Below are positions 17,539-25,886 of a DNA stretch of 64,000 bases, in pieces. Source of the DNA: Williamsia sp. 1138 (GTDB lineage: Bacteria > Actinomycetota > Actinomycetes > Mycobacteriales > Mycobacteriaceae); contig NZ_MJEJ02000041.1 in assembly GCF_002095435.2 (NCBI RefSeq), positions 62,001-126,000 on the forward strand, written 5' to 3'. Position 1 is the stretch's first letter, and each line of letters begins with the position of its first letter. A program made the position numbers and the translations under genes. The notes under the pieces were generated by a model. It was not told the DNA's origin and made no database searches. It saw only the letters and a list, made by a program, of their open reading frames with translations.

Positions 17539-19095
17539 CTACTCCCGAATCGAGTAGGTGGCCCGCAACGCTTTCTTGTCGATCTTTCCGTTGCTCAAGG
17601 TGGGTAGGTCGGGAACAAAATACATCTTGCGCGGGCACTTGTAGCCGGCCAGCCGGGTCTTGACGAAAGTTCGGATCTCGGTCTCGTCGACGTGTGAGTC
17701 CGCAGCCGGCACGATCACCGCGGTCACTGCTTCTCCCCAACGCGGATCAGGCGTTCCGATCACGGCGCACTCCTCGATCCCCGGATGCGTGGCGAGTGCG
17801 TTCTCGACCTCCAGTGAATAGATATTCTCCCCGCCGGAGATCACGACATCCTTCTTGCGGTCGACCAGGAACAGCAGCCCGTCGTCGACCACGCCGATGT
17901 CGCCGGTATGGCACCAACCGTCGCGCAGGACTTCGGCCGTTCGGACACTGTCGTTCCAGTAGCCGCGGAACATGGCCTCGCAACGGACCGTGATCTCGCC
18001 GGGATGCCCAGGGTCCGCATCGTCGCCGCTGTCGGTCACGATGCGCACCCGGGTACCCGGGAACGGATAGCCCACCGAGCGCAGCCGACGCGCGTCCGCG
18101 TCCGTATCGGCGGTCCGGTGCAGCTCCGGTGGAAGCCCTGAGGTGATGACCTCGGTCTGTCCGTACAGGTTCATGAAGTTGACGTTCGGCATGGTCTCGA
18201 GGGCGGCGGCAAGCGCGGTGCTGGTGATCGGTGCAGCCGAATAGACCACCGTGCGAACAGTCTTCAACGTCGCGGCATCGTGTCGCGCAGCGGCGACGAC
18301 CTCGGCCAGCATGGTCGGCGCCAGGTGCAGGACGGTGATCTGTTCGTCGGCAGCGGTGGCCAGCACATGTGCCGGATCGAAAGCTTCATGAAGGACGGCA
18401 CCGCCACCGCGTGCGTGGATGCCCAGCGCCATCGCCATGGCTCCGACGTGGAACATCGGCATACACAACAGGATCTTGTCCGCCGATCCCGATCGCATCT
18501 CACCGTTCATGGTGAGGGCGAGGCGGTGCATCTCGTGCTGCCCGAGTATGCAGCCCTTCGGCTTTCCCGTGGTGCCACTTGTGTAGATGAGGCACGCGAT
18601 GTCGTCGGGACGCGCCTCGTAGGGTGGATCTTCGGCGAGTTCGGCCAAGAGTGCGTCGAGGTTCAGCACCCCAGGGGTCGCCGGACGATCCGGCGCACCC
18701 ATCCGGACGAACAGCTCCACCTCCGGGAGTTCCTCTCGGACGTCGGCGATCATGTCCTCGTATTCGGCACCGTAGAACAGGACCCGAGGCGCGGCGTCCG
18801 CCATGATGTTCACGATCTCGGGAGCGGCGAGCCGGAAATTGATGGTGGCCACCACGATTCCGCTCAACTGCCCTGCGGCCAGCACTCGCGCGAAATCAAG
18901 GGTGTTGCGATCGAGAACCGCGATGCGATCCTGTCGCCGGATTCCGCGGGCACTGAGCGCAGTGGCGATGGTCGCCGCATCGATACGAAGCCGGCCATGA
19001 GTGAGCACCGAGCCTGCCGATACGTACGCAGGCTGGTCGGGGAAGCGAATCGCGTTGTGGGAGATGGTCTGTCCGAGTGTCGAATCGGGTGACAT
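17539..19095 (-). CDS. AMP-dependent acyl-CoA synthetase (FadD-like), 518 aa
   Basis: ATP-dependent acyl/aryl-CoA ligase that would activate a carboxylic acid at entry to the pathway. Motifs in order: CLIYTSGTTGKPKGCILGQH (P-loop), NLYGQTEVITSG, WCHTGDIGVVDDG, DRKKDVVISGGENIYSLEVE, and C-terminal SNGKIDKKALR with the catalytic Lys. Complete length. Divergent from the isochorismatase-SDR-VOC operon; the shared promoter carries a TTGAC-N6-GTCAA element at 19188-19203. Confidence 0.93.
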   Translation of the reverse strand: MSPDSTLGQTISHNAIRFPDQPAYVSAGSVLTHGRLRIDAATIATALSARGIRRQDRIAVLDRNTLDFARVLAAGQLSGIVVATINFRLAAPEIVNIMADAAPRVLFYGAEYEDMIADVREELPEVELFVRMGAPDRPATPGVLNLDALLAELAEDPPYEARPDDIACLIYTSGTTGKPKGCILGQHEMHRLALTMNGEMRSGSADKILLCMPMFHVGAMAMALGIHARGGGAVLHEAFDPAHVLATAADEQITVLHLAPTMLAEVVAAARHDAATLKTVRTVVYSAAPITSTALAAALETMPNVNFMNLYGQTEVITSGLPPELHRTADTDADARRLRSVGYPFPGTRVRIVTDSGDDADPGHPGEITVRCEAMFRGYWNDSVRTAEVLRDGWCHTGDIGVVDDGLLFLVDRKKDVVISGGENIYSLEVENALATHPGIEECAVIGTPDPRWGEAVTAVIVPAADSHVDETEIRTFVKTRLAGYKCPRKMYFVPDLPTLSNGKIDKKALRATYSIRE

Positions 19096-19187
19096 GGTGA
19101 TCTTTCGTCAGTCCGCGACTTCAGACGCAGAAGCGATGCCGGTGTGAGACATCTGTGGAATGCCCGGACCGGCGCGGTTGTGGGAGG

Positions 19188-19203
19188 TTGACGAAACTGT
19201 CAA
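19188..19203. promoter_or_regulatory. candidate TetR operator, site 1
   Basis: TTGACGAAACTGTCAA, an inverted repeat with TTGAC/GTCAA arms, between the ligase and the isochorismatase-fold gene. It matches two other sites (22740-22755 and 25334-25349) at 11 of 16 positions in all three. The likely binder is the TetR protein at 24514-25167 (inference). Confidence 0.6.
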
Positions 19204-19312
19204 AAACCCATAGCTTAAGTTAGCGTCGGCGCCGTCTGCAGTCAATGACGCGTGGAGTCAATTGGCGCCGGCGAGTCGAACAGACGCCGGCACCGAGTGT
19301 GAGGACACAACC

Positions 19313-19948
19313 ATGGGATCGCGTACCGAGTGGGATCTGGCCGGAACCGCGGTGGTCGCCATCGAGTGTCAGAACGGCACACTAGGGGACGACGTGGCCA
19401 TACCCGCGTTGCGTGACGCCGCGGGAGATCTTGTCGATCGCATCGACGAGGTGCTGCAGGCCGCGCGGGCCCACGGCGTCCGAGTGGTGCATGCAATCTA
19501 CGAAGGAGCGCTCGGCGCAGCCAATCTCGGCACCGAGCCCCTCTGGCGACATATCGGACCGGCGTCGGCGAACTGGACTCCGGGCAGCCTTCCGACCCAG
19601 GTGCTGCCCCGCCTGCTCGACCCGGCCGACGTCGTATCGCCGCGCCACCACGGCCTGTCGCCGGTCCAGGGCACCGAGCTGCTCCCTCTGCTCAAGAACT
19701 TCGGTATTCACACGGTGGTGCTCGTGGGTGTATCGGTGAACGTTGCGGTCCTGGTCACTGCGGCCGCCGCGGCTGGTGAGGGTTTCCATGTCGTGGTGGC
19801 GCGTGATGCGGTACGTGGCGTCCCGCCCGAGTATGGCGAGATGGTCCTGGAGAACTCGATCCGCCAGGTCGCCCGGCTGGCCCGGTCCACTGATCTGGCT
19901 TCCCAGTGGCAGGCTGCTGCAGCCAACGCACAGGTCGCGGCACGCTGA
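19313..19948 (+). CDS. isochorismatase-fold protein lacking the catalytic Cys, 211 aa
   Basis: Isochorismatase/cysteine-hydrolase fold: AVVAIECQNGTLGDD at the N-terminus, RHHGLSPVQGTEL in the middle and VGVSVNVAVLVTAA at the C-terminal nucleophile loop. The canonical Asp is Glu18 and the nucleophilic Cys position is Ala145, so hydrolysis by the usual mechanism is not expected. Similar Cys-less forms occur in actinobacteria, with unknown role. ATG at 19313 has GAGGA upstream. First gene of a four-gene operon with SDR, VOC and SnoaL-like products. Confidence 0.83.
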   Translation: MGSRTEWDLAGTAVVAIECQNGTLGDDVAIPALRDAAGDLVDRIDEVLQAARAHGVRVVHAIYEGALGAANLGTEPLWRHIGPASANWTPGSLPTQVLPRLLDPADVVSPRHHGLSPVQGTELLPLLKNFGIHTVVLVGVSVNVAVLVTAAAAAGEGFHVVVARDAVRGVPPEYGEMVLENSIRQVARLARSTDLASQWQAAAANAQVAAR

Positions 19949-19993
19949 GAAAGCCGTTGACCCTCACCCCCACAATCGGAACCGAGGACATCC

Positions 19994-20851
19994 ATGACTC
20001 TTGACAAGTCCGTAGATCTGAGCGGCCGGACCGCCTTCATCACCGGCGGCAGTCGAGGTATCGGCGCGGCCATCGCGCGCGCTTTCTCCGACGCCGGCGC
20101 GACAGTGGTGTTGTTCGCGAAATCAGGTTCGGCGCATGCCACCTTGCCGGGAACGGTGTACAGCGTCGCCGAGGAGATCGAGCGGGCCGGGGGCCGCGCA
20201 TTGGCCATCCCGGGGGACCTCCGCATCGACGCGGATGTCGAATCGGCCATCGCCCGGACAGCGGAGGTCTTCGGGGGCCTCGACATCGTTGTCAACAACG
20301 CGGCCGCCTTCGACACGACCCCCACATCCAAGGTGTCGATGAAGCGCTACGACCTCCTGCAGGCCATCAATGCCCGAGGGAGCTTCGCGGTGTCCCGGGC
20401 GGCAATCCCGTACCTCACACAATCGCCGGCGGGGCACATTCTCTCTATTTCTCCGCCGCTCGACCTCGAACCGAAATGGCTTGGCGCGCACCTGGCTTAC
20501 ACGACATCGAAGTACGCCGTCAGCCTTGCGACGCTCGGGCTCGCGGCAGAACTCGCCAATTCGGGTGTCGCGGCCAACTCGCTGTGGCCGGCAACGGCTG
20601 TCGCCACCGAGGCCATCCGCTCGATCCTCGGCGAGGAAGTCGCCGAACACAAGGCCCGTTCGGTCGACATCATGGCCGATGCGGCGCTGGCCGTCGTGCG
20701 CCGGGACCCGCGGACGTGTTCGGGCAATCTCTTCACCGACGAGCAGGTACTCGCGGCCGAGGGCAAAACGGATCTGTCCGAGTACAGCGTCGGTGAGGGC
20801 GAATTGTCCCGCAGCTTCTTTGTCGCCGACTCGGCTGAGGTGAGCGCGTGA
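19994..20851 (+). CDS. short-chain dehydrogenase/reductase (HSDL2-like), 285 aa
   Basis: NAD(P)-dependent Rossmann-fold oxidoreductase: TGGSRGIG at 17-24, DIVVNNAAAFDTT near 95, Ser in HILSISPPL and YTTSKYAVSL. The long dinucleotide-loop insertion and LDLEPKWLGAHLAY segment resemble the HSDL2 subgroup, tied to fatty-acid metabolism. The stop overlaps the VOC start (GTGA), so it is co-translated. Likely oxidises a hydroxyacyl intermediate (inference). Confidence 0.88.
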   Translation: MTLDKSVDLSGRTAFITGGSRGIGAAIARAFSDAGATVVLFAKSGSAHATLPGTVYSVAEEIERAGGRALAIPGDLRIDADVESAIARTAEVFGGLDIVVNNAAAFDTTPTSKVSMKRYDLLQAINARGSFAVSRAAIPYLTQSPAGHILSISPPLDLEPKWLGAHLAYTTSKYAVSLATLGLAAELANSGVAANSLWPATAVATEAIRSILGEEVAEHKARSVDIMADAALAVVRRDPRTCSGNLFTDEQVLAAEGKTDLSEYSVGEGELSRSFFVADSAEVSA

Positions 20852-21771
20852 ACACGGTCGCGGTGGCCCGCACGGAATCACGGCGGGCCGAGCATGCCCA
20901 TTCGGTGATGCACTGCAATCTCAACAGTGCCGACGTGATCCGTTCGCAGCAGTTTTATGCGGATCTGTTCGCGGTACGCGACCGGATGCGTTCGATCAGT
21001 GAAGACACCGACGGCCGGTTCATGGGACTGTCCGAACACACCGCGAGCGAGACGGTCTTCCTGTACGACGGACGTGGACCGAGATCCGCGCCGGCCCTCG
21101 AACTGGTGCAGTGGCATGATCCCCAGCTCATCCGACGCTCCGATCTGGGTGCCGACGCACCGGGTTTCCGGGTGATCGGATACCGCGTCAACTCGTTGGC
21201 ATCCGTTCCTGGTGCCGGAGGAGGCGAATCCGTTGTCGTCCGGGGACGGGCGCGGAAGGCGATTCGAGTCACCGACCCCGATGGAGTGATCGTCGAGATC
21301 GTGGAAGTCGCAGCGGTGGAATCAGATCCGAAGACACCGATGCTGAGCCACACCCGAATGGTGGTGAGCGATCTGGAACGCTCGGTGGCCTGGTATTCGA
21401 CCATCGGATTTGTTGTTCGGCCCGACGACACCGACGTGACGCGATCGGTACCCGGTGCATCGCTGTACCTGCCGGAGGATCCGACCTTCTCCTTCGAACT
21501 CGAGTGCCCGGTCGAGCAGGTGGAGATCGAGCCGAAGGTCGCCAACACGCAGGGCCTCTACCGCGTCGCAGCTGCGGTCGAGGATGTGAAGGCCGCCTAT
21601 ACGGCGCTCGCGAAAGCTGATCCGGCCACTCCGGAGCCCGGCTTTGTCCCGATGCCCGACGTGCCGACCGGAGGCTTCACGGTTCTGTTCCTGTCCGACC
21701 CCGACGGGCTCGTCGTCGAATTGGTCGACCGGCCGCGGAACACTGTTCGACGCCCGCTGCAGCCGCTGTGA
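20848..21771 (+). CDS. two-domain VOC (glyoxalase/dioxygenase-fold) protein, 307 aa
   Basis: Vicinal-oxygen-chelate protein with two repeats. The first starts SVMHCNLNSADVIRSQQFY, the second MLSHTRMVVSDLERSVAWY; each ends with a D-P-D-G strand (VTDPDGVIVEIVEV and LSDPDGLVVELVD). Length suits a type-I extradiol-like or isomerase arrangement, with His and Glu as possible metal ligands. Substrate unknown; GTG start overlaps the SDR stop by 4 nt. Confidence 0.83.
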   Translation: MNTVAVARTESRRAEHAHSVMHCNLNSADVIRSQQFYADLFAVRDRMRSISEDTDGRFMGLSEHTASETVFLYDGRGPRSAPALELVQWHDPQLIRRSDLGADAPGFRVIGYRVNSLASVPGAGGGESVVVRGRARKAIRVTDPDGVIVEIVEVAAVESDPKTPMLSHTRMVVSDLERSVAWYSTIGFVVRPDDTDVTRSVPGASLYLPEDPTFSFELECPVEQVEIEPKVANTQGLYRVAAAVEDVKAAYTALAKADPATPEPGFVPMPDVPTGGFTVLFLSDPDGLVVELVDRPRNTVRRPLQPL

Positions 21772-21790
21772 TGAACCACCGGGCGAAGCC

Positions 21791-22243
21791 ATGATCGAGA
21801 TGTCGGTCGCCGACCGCGTTGCCCTCGACGCCTTGCTCTCGCGGTACACGGGTCTCGGCGACAGCGGCCGCGTCGAAGAGTTCGCGGCGCTGTTCACCGA
21901 GGACGGTGTACTCACTGTTGCCGGTCGTCGGTTCGTCGGCCCGGACGAGATTGTCGCCTTCGCCGAGCAGTCCGGTGCGGCGATGGCCGCCATCACGAGT
22001 TTGCTTCCCGGCTCCCATCACGTGTCGTCGCGGATGACCGAGCTCGTTTCCGACGATTCTGCGACGTCGCAGAGTCTGTTCATGTTTGTCGGAACATCCG
22101 GTCCCGATCACTGGGGTACGTATCGAGATCACCTGATTCGTATCGGTGATGGGTGGCGATTCCTCTCTCGGAGTGTACGTTTCACCGGTTTTTCGCCGAG
22201 TTCCGGCGTGCGCGGCTATGTGGAATCATTGGCGCGGTCCTGA
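21791..22243 (+). CDS. SnoaL/NTF2-like protein, 150 aa
   Basis: Small cone-fold protein: ALDALLSRYTGLGDSGRVEE, FAALFTEDGVLTVAGRRFVG, and WGTYRDHLIRIGDGWRFLSR are typical of SnoaL-4 domains, which include dehydratases, isomerases and non-catalytic partners. ATG at 21791 begins 20 nt after the VOC stop. Last gene of the operon; a terminator hairpin follows at 22307-22348. Confidence 0.8.
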   Translation: MIEMSVADRVALDALLSRYTGLGDSGRVEEFAALFTEDGVLTVAGRRFVGPDEIVAFAEQSGAAMAAITSLLPGSHHVSSRMTELVSDDSATSQSLFMFVGTSGPDHWGTYRDHLIRIGDGWRFLSRSVRFTGFSPSSGVRGYVESLARS

Positions 22244-22306
22244 ATGTATCGGCCCGGACGGCTGCTGATCTGCGTTGAGTAGATGGTGCGGTGCGGTGCG
22301 GTGCTC

Positions 22307-22348
22307 GCTCCGCCAGGGGCGTGCTGGGGAGCACACCCCTGGCGGAGC
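22307..22348. terminator. hairpin between convergent operon ends
   Basis: Nineteen-base arms (GCTCCGCCAGGGGCGTGCT against AGCACACCCCTGGCGGAGC, one G-T wobble) around GGGG. It sits between the stop at 22243 (+) and the small gene ending at 22357 (-), so it can serve both. Confidence 0.8.
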
Positions 22349-22356
22349 GTTGCACG

Positions 22357-22518
22357 TTATCGCGGACCGGGAGTCGCGTCGTCGAGCACCTCGGGATCGT
22401 CGTTGTCGTCCTCGGGTTGCGGATTCGTCGCGTCCGTCACCGTCTTCTTGTCACCGAGGCCCGCTTCTTCGAGACTTGTCTCGTCCGTGACCTGCTGACT
22501 GTTGTCCAACCCTGACAT
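22357..22518 (-). CDS. small acidic protein, 53 aa
   Basis: Short gene read directly from the minus strand: it starts MSGLDNSQQVTDETSLEEAG, continues through an Asp/Glu-rich middle (PQPEDDNDDPEVLDD) and ends ATPGPR then TAA. The ribosome site is strong (GAGAGGAG, 6 nt before the ATG), and a terminator lies just downstream, so it looks like a real monocistronic gene. No family recognised; likely disordered. Function unknown. Confidence 0.7.
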   Translation of the reverse strand: MSGLDNSQQVTDETSLEEAGLGDKKTVTDATNPQPEDDNDDPEVLDDATPGPR

Positions 22519-22858
22519 AGCCGCTCCTCTCGTGTTATGAATAGCTAACTATTTAGACTGTATCCTTTCGGGTGCGAGACTGGTGCACTTCGCGGCCACC
22601 CGATTCGGGAAGCGGAGTCGCCGATCGACTCGACGATTGCGTCAACTGACGGGTAGCCGCGAGTGCGACCTGTTGAAGTGGGAAAATGCGCGGAATATTT
22701 AACATGGCGGCGTGGCAGCCTGCGAATTGTCGACGATACTTGACGATAGCGTTGACAATCGCTTCACTGAACTCCTACCGTGTAGGTTCAGCGGGTTGAC
22801 CGGCGTGACCGCGGTCACGTACGTCGCACGATCACCTTGCGATGGAAAGGGACAACAT
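22519..22858. promoter_or_regulatory. 340-bp intergenic region with operator-like site 3
   Basis: No convincing gene. An inverted repeat AATAGCTAACTATT (22539-22552) lies in the promoter of the acidic-protein gene. At 22740-22755 TTGACGATAGCGTTGA matches the motif at 19188 and 25334. A further half-site TTGTCGACGA lies at about 22727. The downstream DUF35/Ltp operon starts at 22859 with GGAAAGGGA upstream. Confidence 0.55.
22740..22755. promoter_or_regulatory. candidate TetR operator, site 3
   Basis: TTGACGATAGCGTTGA, about 105 bp before the DUF35-like gene. It shares TTGACGANANNGTNNA with sites 19188-19203 and the reverse complement of 25334-25349. Binding by the TetR protein at 24514-25167 is inferred. 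Confidence 0.55.
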
Positions 22859-23311
22859 ATGACCGAACAAGTGCCGCTGGCCGAGGGATTGTTCACCTGG
22901 CCTGCCGACAAGCCGGCGCTACTCGCCGGAAAATCCTCGGACGGAAAGCTTGTGTTCCCCTATCGGAGTCACAAGATCGTGGGGAAAGTCCGCGAAGAGC
23001 TCGAGCAGGTCGAGCTACCTCGGCGCGGAACACTGTGGACCTTCACCACTCAGAGGTTCCGGCCGCCGCAGCCGCCGTACAACGGCAACGACGACGCCAA
23101 GACCTTCCAGCCGTTTGCTGTCGGGTACGTGGAACTCGAGGGCGCGCTGCGGGTGGAAGCCCGCCTCACCGAGGCGGACCCCGAGAAGCTCACCATCGGC
23201 CAGGAGATGGAACTCGCGATCGTGCCTTTCGGTGTCGATGCCGAAGGCCGCGAAACAATGATCTACGCGTTTGCGCCGGTCGAGAAAGGTCAGGACGATG
23301 TCGTCGAGTGA
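22859..23311 (+). CDS. DUF35/OB-fold-type acyl-CoA-associated protein without Zn ribbon Cys, 150 aa
   Basis: OB-fold partner of an Ltp-type thiolase. Visible strands: GTLWTFTTQRFRPPQPPYNG, FQPFAVGYVELEGALRVEAR, and KLTIGQEMELAIVPFGVD, the pattern of DUF35 C-terminal domains. The usual N-terminal rubredoxin-like Cys pairs are absent (KLVFPYRSHKIV instead). ATG at 22859 has a GGAAAGGGA ribosome site. Overlaps the thiolase start by 14 nt, so the two products are probably stoichiometric subunits. Confidence 0.82.
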   Translation: MTEQVPLAEGLFTWPADKPALLAGKSSDGKLVFPYRSHKIVGKVREELEQVELPRRGTLWTFTTQRFRPPQPPYNGNDDAKTFQPFAVGYVELEGALRVEARLTEADPEKLTIGQEMELAIVPFGVDAEGRETMIYAFAPVEKGQDDVVE

Positions 23312-24446
23312 CGTAGCGATCATCGGTGTCGGGTTGCACCCCTTCGGTCGGTATCCCGGAAAGTCCGCGCTCGAGATGGGTGAAGACGCTGTCTTCGACG
23401 CACTCACCGACGCGGGCATCGAGTGGTCCGACGTGCAGGAGCTGTATGCGGGCAGCATGGAGGTCAAGAATCCAGAGGCCATCGTGGGCCTTCTCGGTTT
23501 GACGGGTGTGCCGGGGCGGGCGGTCTTCACCGGTTGCGCCACCGGCGCGACGTCGCTGGCGATGGCCGCCAATTCGATCAAGCTCGGTGAGCACGACATC
23601 ACCATCGCGGTCGGTCTGGACAAGCACGAACGTGGTGCCTTCGCTGCCCATCCCTCGGTCTCGGGACTGCCGGACTGGTATGGCGAAGCCGGGCTGTTTC
23701 TCACGACCCACTTCTTCGGCATGAAGATCAACCGCTACATGCACGACTTCGGGATCACGCCCGAGACCCTTGCCAAAGTGTCCGCGAAAGCGATGCGCAA
23801 CGGCGCGGCGAACCCGTCGGCCTGGCGGCGTAAGGCTCTGTCGGAGGAAGAGATCCTCAACTCTCAGATCCTCAACTACCCGTTGACCCAATACATGTAC
23901 TGCGGGCCGGATGAGGGCGCAGCGGCCGTTGTCCTGTGCCGGGCCGACAAGGCGCACTTGTACACCGACACGCCCGTGTACCTACGGGCGAGCACACTGC
24001 GCAGCCGACGTGAAGGGGCGTTCGAACTCCTCAGTCCCTCATTGCCGTTGGAGTCCGTGCCGAGCCCTACCGTCGACGCGTCGAAGGAGGCGTACGAGAT
24101 CGCCGGGATCGCGCCGTCGGACGTCGACGTGATCCAGCTGCAGGACACCGACGCCGGTTCGGAGATCATCCATATGGCGGAGAACGGATTCTGCGCTGAC
24201 GGTGATCAGGAGAAGCTCATCGCCGCCGGGGAAACCGAGATCGCCGGGCGGCTGCCGATCAACACCGACGGCGGTTTGCTGGCCAACGGTGAACCGGTCG
24301 GCGCGTCCGGGTTGCGACAGATCTTCGAACTGGTCAATCAGTTGCGTGGGCGCGCCGGTGATCGTCAGGTCAACGACGCCAAAGTCGGTTACGCCCAGCT
24401 CTACGGCGCTCCCGGGACCGCAGCGGTCACGATCCTCTCGACCTGA
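23298..24446 (+). CDS. Ltp/SCP2-type thiolase-like protein, 382 aa
   Basis: Lipid-transfer-type thiolase homologue. The nucleophile-region Cys is present (Cys80 in FTGCATGATSLAMA), but the two His-bearing motifs are not: LQDTDAG (281-287) stands at the HDxF site and NGEPVGASG (330-338) at GHPxGASG. Such proteins paired with DUF35 partners include retro-aldolases and ketoacyl thiolases, so the reaction cannot be called. ATG at 23298 overlaps the DUF35 gene. Followed by a terminator and a TetR gene on the opposite strand. Confidence 0.87.
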   Translation: MSSSDVAIIGVGLHPFGRYPGKSALEMGEDAVFDALTDAGIEWSDVQELYAGSMEVKNPEAIVGLLGLTGVPGRAVFTGCATGATSLAMAANSIKLGEHDITIAVGLDKHERGAFAAHPSVSGLPDWYGEAGLFLTTHFFGMKINRYMHDFGITPETLAKVSAKAMRNGAANPSAWRRKALSEEEILNSQILNYPLTQYMYCGPDEGAAAVVLCRADKAHLYTDTPVYLRASTLRSRREGAFELLSPSLPLESVPSPTVDASKEAYEIAGIAPSDVDVIQLQDTDAGSEIIHMAENGFCADGDQEKLIAAGETEIAGRLPINTDGGLLANGEPVGASGLRQIFELVNQLRGRAGDRQVNDAKVGYAQLYGAPGTAAVTILST

Positions 24447-24499
24447 TCGCTCGCTCCGATCCGATCGGGAGTGAGGCGTAGGGTCCCCGTCCACGATTC

Positions 24500-24532
24500 G
24501 CTCGCCAACGGCGTCACCGGCCGTTGGCGAGC
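24500..24532. terminator. hairpin at convergent gene ends
   Basis: Perfect 12-bp arms (GCTCGCCAACGG / CCGTTGGCGAGC) with a 9-nt loop, 54 bp after the thiolase stop. The stop codon of the convergent TetR gene (24514-24516) lies in the loop. Confidence 0.75.
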
Positions 24533-25167
24533 AAGTCGTGTATCTGCTCGGCGAGCGTGGAGATCATGTCCTCGTCGTCCACCGGCAACCGCCACACGCG
24601 GCTGTAGAAGTACGACTGGTCGAGCATGGCCATCATCGTCAGGCCGAGCGCCTCGGGTGCCTCGTAGCGCCGCTCCTGTCGAGAGACCAGGTTCGTTCCC
24701 AGCAGCCAGGCCACCCGCATCTGAGTGCGCTGAGACGTGCGCCGGAACTCGTCATCGGTTGGGGCGGACTGGGTCGAGGAGAAGATGAACGCGCCGTGCC
24801 GGTCCATGAAGTCGAAGTATTGACGCACCCACGAGGCCACATCGGACAGCGCGGCCGGAGAAGGGATGTCCGACCACAGCGACACCACCGCGAGGATCTC
24901 TTTGTACGTCTCCTCGCCGATCGTGTTGAACACCTCTCGCTTATCGCGGAAGTAAGTGTAAAAGCCTGCGCGGGATATGCCGCAGGCGTCGGTGATGTTG
25001 TTTATCCGGGTGCCGGCGTAGCCACGTTCGAGGAACAGTTTGCGGGAGGCTTCGAGAATCGCCTCGCGGGTCCGTACCGCGCGTTCACCGAGAGCAGCGC
25101 CGCCCTCGGGCGTCGCCACGGTGCCCGAGGTCGCGCCGACACTATCTGGTGACTCGTGTGATGTCAT
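24514..25167 (-). CDS. TetR-family transcriptional regulator, 217 aa
   Basis: N-terminal helix-turn-helix (about residues 32-78): REAILEASRKLFLERGYAG, INNITDACGISRAGFYTYF. The C-terminal helical ligand domain includes FDFMDRHGAFIFSSTQSA. It lies between the two DUF35/Ltp operons, and three matching inverted repeats (19188, 22740, 25334) flank it. It probably represses these catabolic operons until a CoA-ester inducer binds, as KstR-like TetR proteins do (inference). Confidence 0.92.
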   Translation of the reverse strand: MTSHESPDSVGATSGTVATPEGGAALGERAVRTREAILEASRKLFLERGYAGTRINNITDACGISRAGFYTYFRDKREVFNTIGEETYKEILAVVSLWSDIPSPAALSDVASWVRQYFDFMDRHGAFIFSSTQSAPTDDEFRRTSQRTQMRVAWLLGTNLVSRQERRYEAPEALGLTMMAMLDQSYFYSRVWRLPVDDEDMISTLAEQIHDLLANGR

Positions 25168-25333
25168 ATGTGATGATCCCCGTGGGTTGTCCGGAGACGG
25201 TCTCCGGCGGTCGCTGCGCGAGATCTACAAACGGGCTCTGCCTCCTTGACGTGTGGGTCAACTATACGGCCATCACCTCCGAATGCGGCAACACAAACGC
25301 TGGAGGGGATGCTGGCGACGACCCGGAGCGCAC

Positions 25334-25349
25334 TTGACGCTGTCGTCAA
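25334..25349. promoter_or_regulatory. candidate TetR operator, site 2
   Basis: TTGACGCTGTCGTCAA lies between the TetR gene and the DUF35/Ltp2 operon, a classic place for autoregulation plus control of the neighbour. Like site 1 it is followed within 6 nt by CATAGC, which may be part of the promoter. Confidence 0.62.
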
Positions 25350-25436
25350 AACAGGCATAGCGTGATGGTTGAACCACAATCGGTGTAATCGGTTAACCCG
25401 ATGCCAGGCACCGACTTCAGATCTCCAGGAGCAGAT

Positions 25437-25886
25437 GTGACCATCCCGTATGTACGACCGGAGTTCCGGATGCTTCCGGCTCCGACACCGCAATCTCAGG
25501 ATTATTGGGCCGGGGGCCGCGATGGCGAGTTGCTCATCCACCGGTGTCACACCTGCCAGAACTTCTTCCTTCCGGGTGCGCCGGTGTGCTGGCGGTGCCG
25601 AAGCACCGACGTGGCGCCCGAACCCGTCTCAGGCTGCGGATCGGTTGCTGCTTTCACCGTGAATCGGCAAACCTGGATTCCGGCATTTCCGCCGCCGTAT
25701 ACCGTCGCGCTGATCGAACTGGCCGAACAGCCGGATACCCGGGTTGTCAGCAACATCGTGGACATCGATCCTGCTGACGTGACGATCGGTCTCGAGGTCG
25801 AGGTCTTCTTTGAAGAGTGGGAAGACGTCTGGATTCCCCTATTCCGTCCAGTGGACGTGTCCCGTCCCGCAAAGGAGTCGAACTGA
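25437..25886 (+). CDS. Zn-ribbon OB-fold (DUF35) protein, 149 aa
   Basis: DUF35 protein with the N-terminal helix, rubredoxin-like zinc ribbon (RCHTCQNFFLPGAPVCWRC, two CxxC pairs) and a C-terminal OB fold (VAAFTVNRQTWIPAFPPPYT). In steroid side-chain degradation the ChsH2 DUF35 domain supports the Ltp2 aldolase. Start GTG at 25437 has AGGAG 5 nt upstream; an ATG at 25401 lacks a good ribosome site. The stop overlaps the next start (TGATG). Confidence 0.9.
   Translation: MTIPYVRPEFRMLPAPTPQSQDYWAGGRDGELLIHRCHTCQNFFLPGAPVCWRCRSTDVAPEPVSGCGSVAAFTVNRQTWIPAFPPPYTVALIELAEQPDTRVVSNIVDIDPADVTIGLEVEVFFEEWEDVWIPLFRPVDVSRPAKESN

Noticed and set aside
22285-22305. Short tandem repeat of GGTGC
   Set aside because: Only about four copies in 20 bp; no sign of CRISPR or a longer satellite, probably chance slippage.
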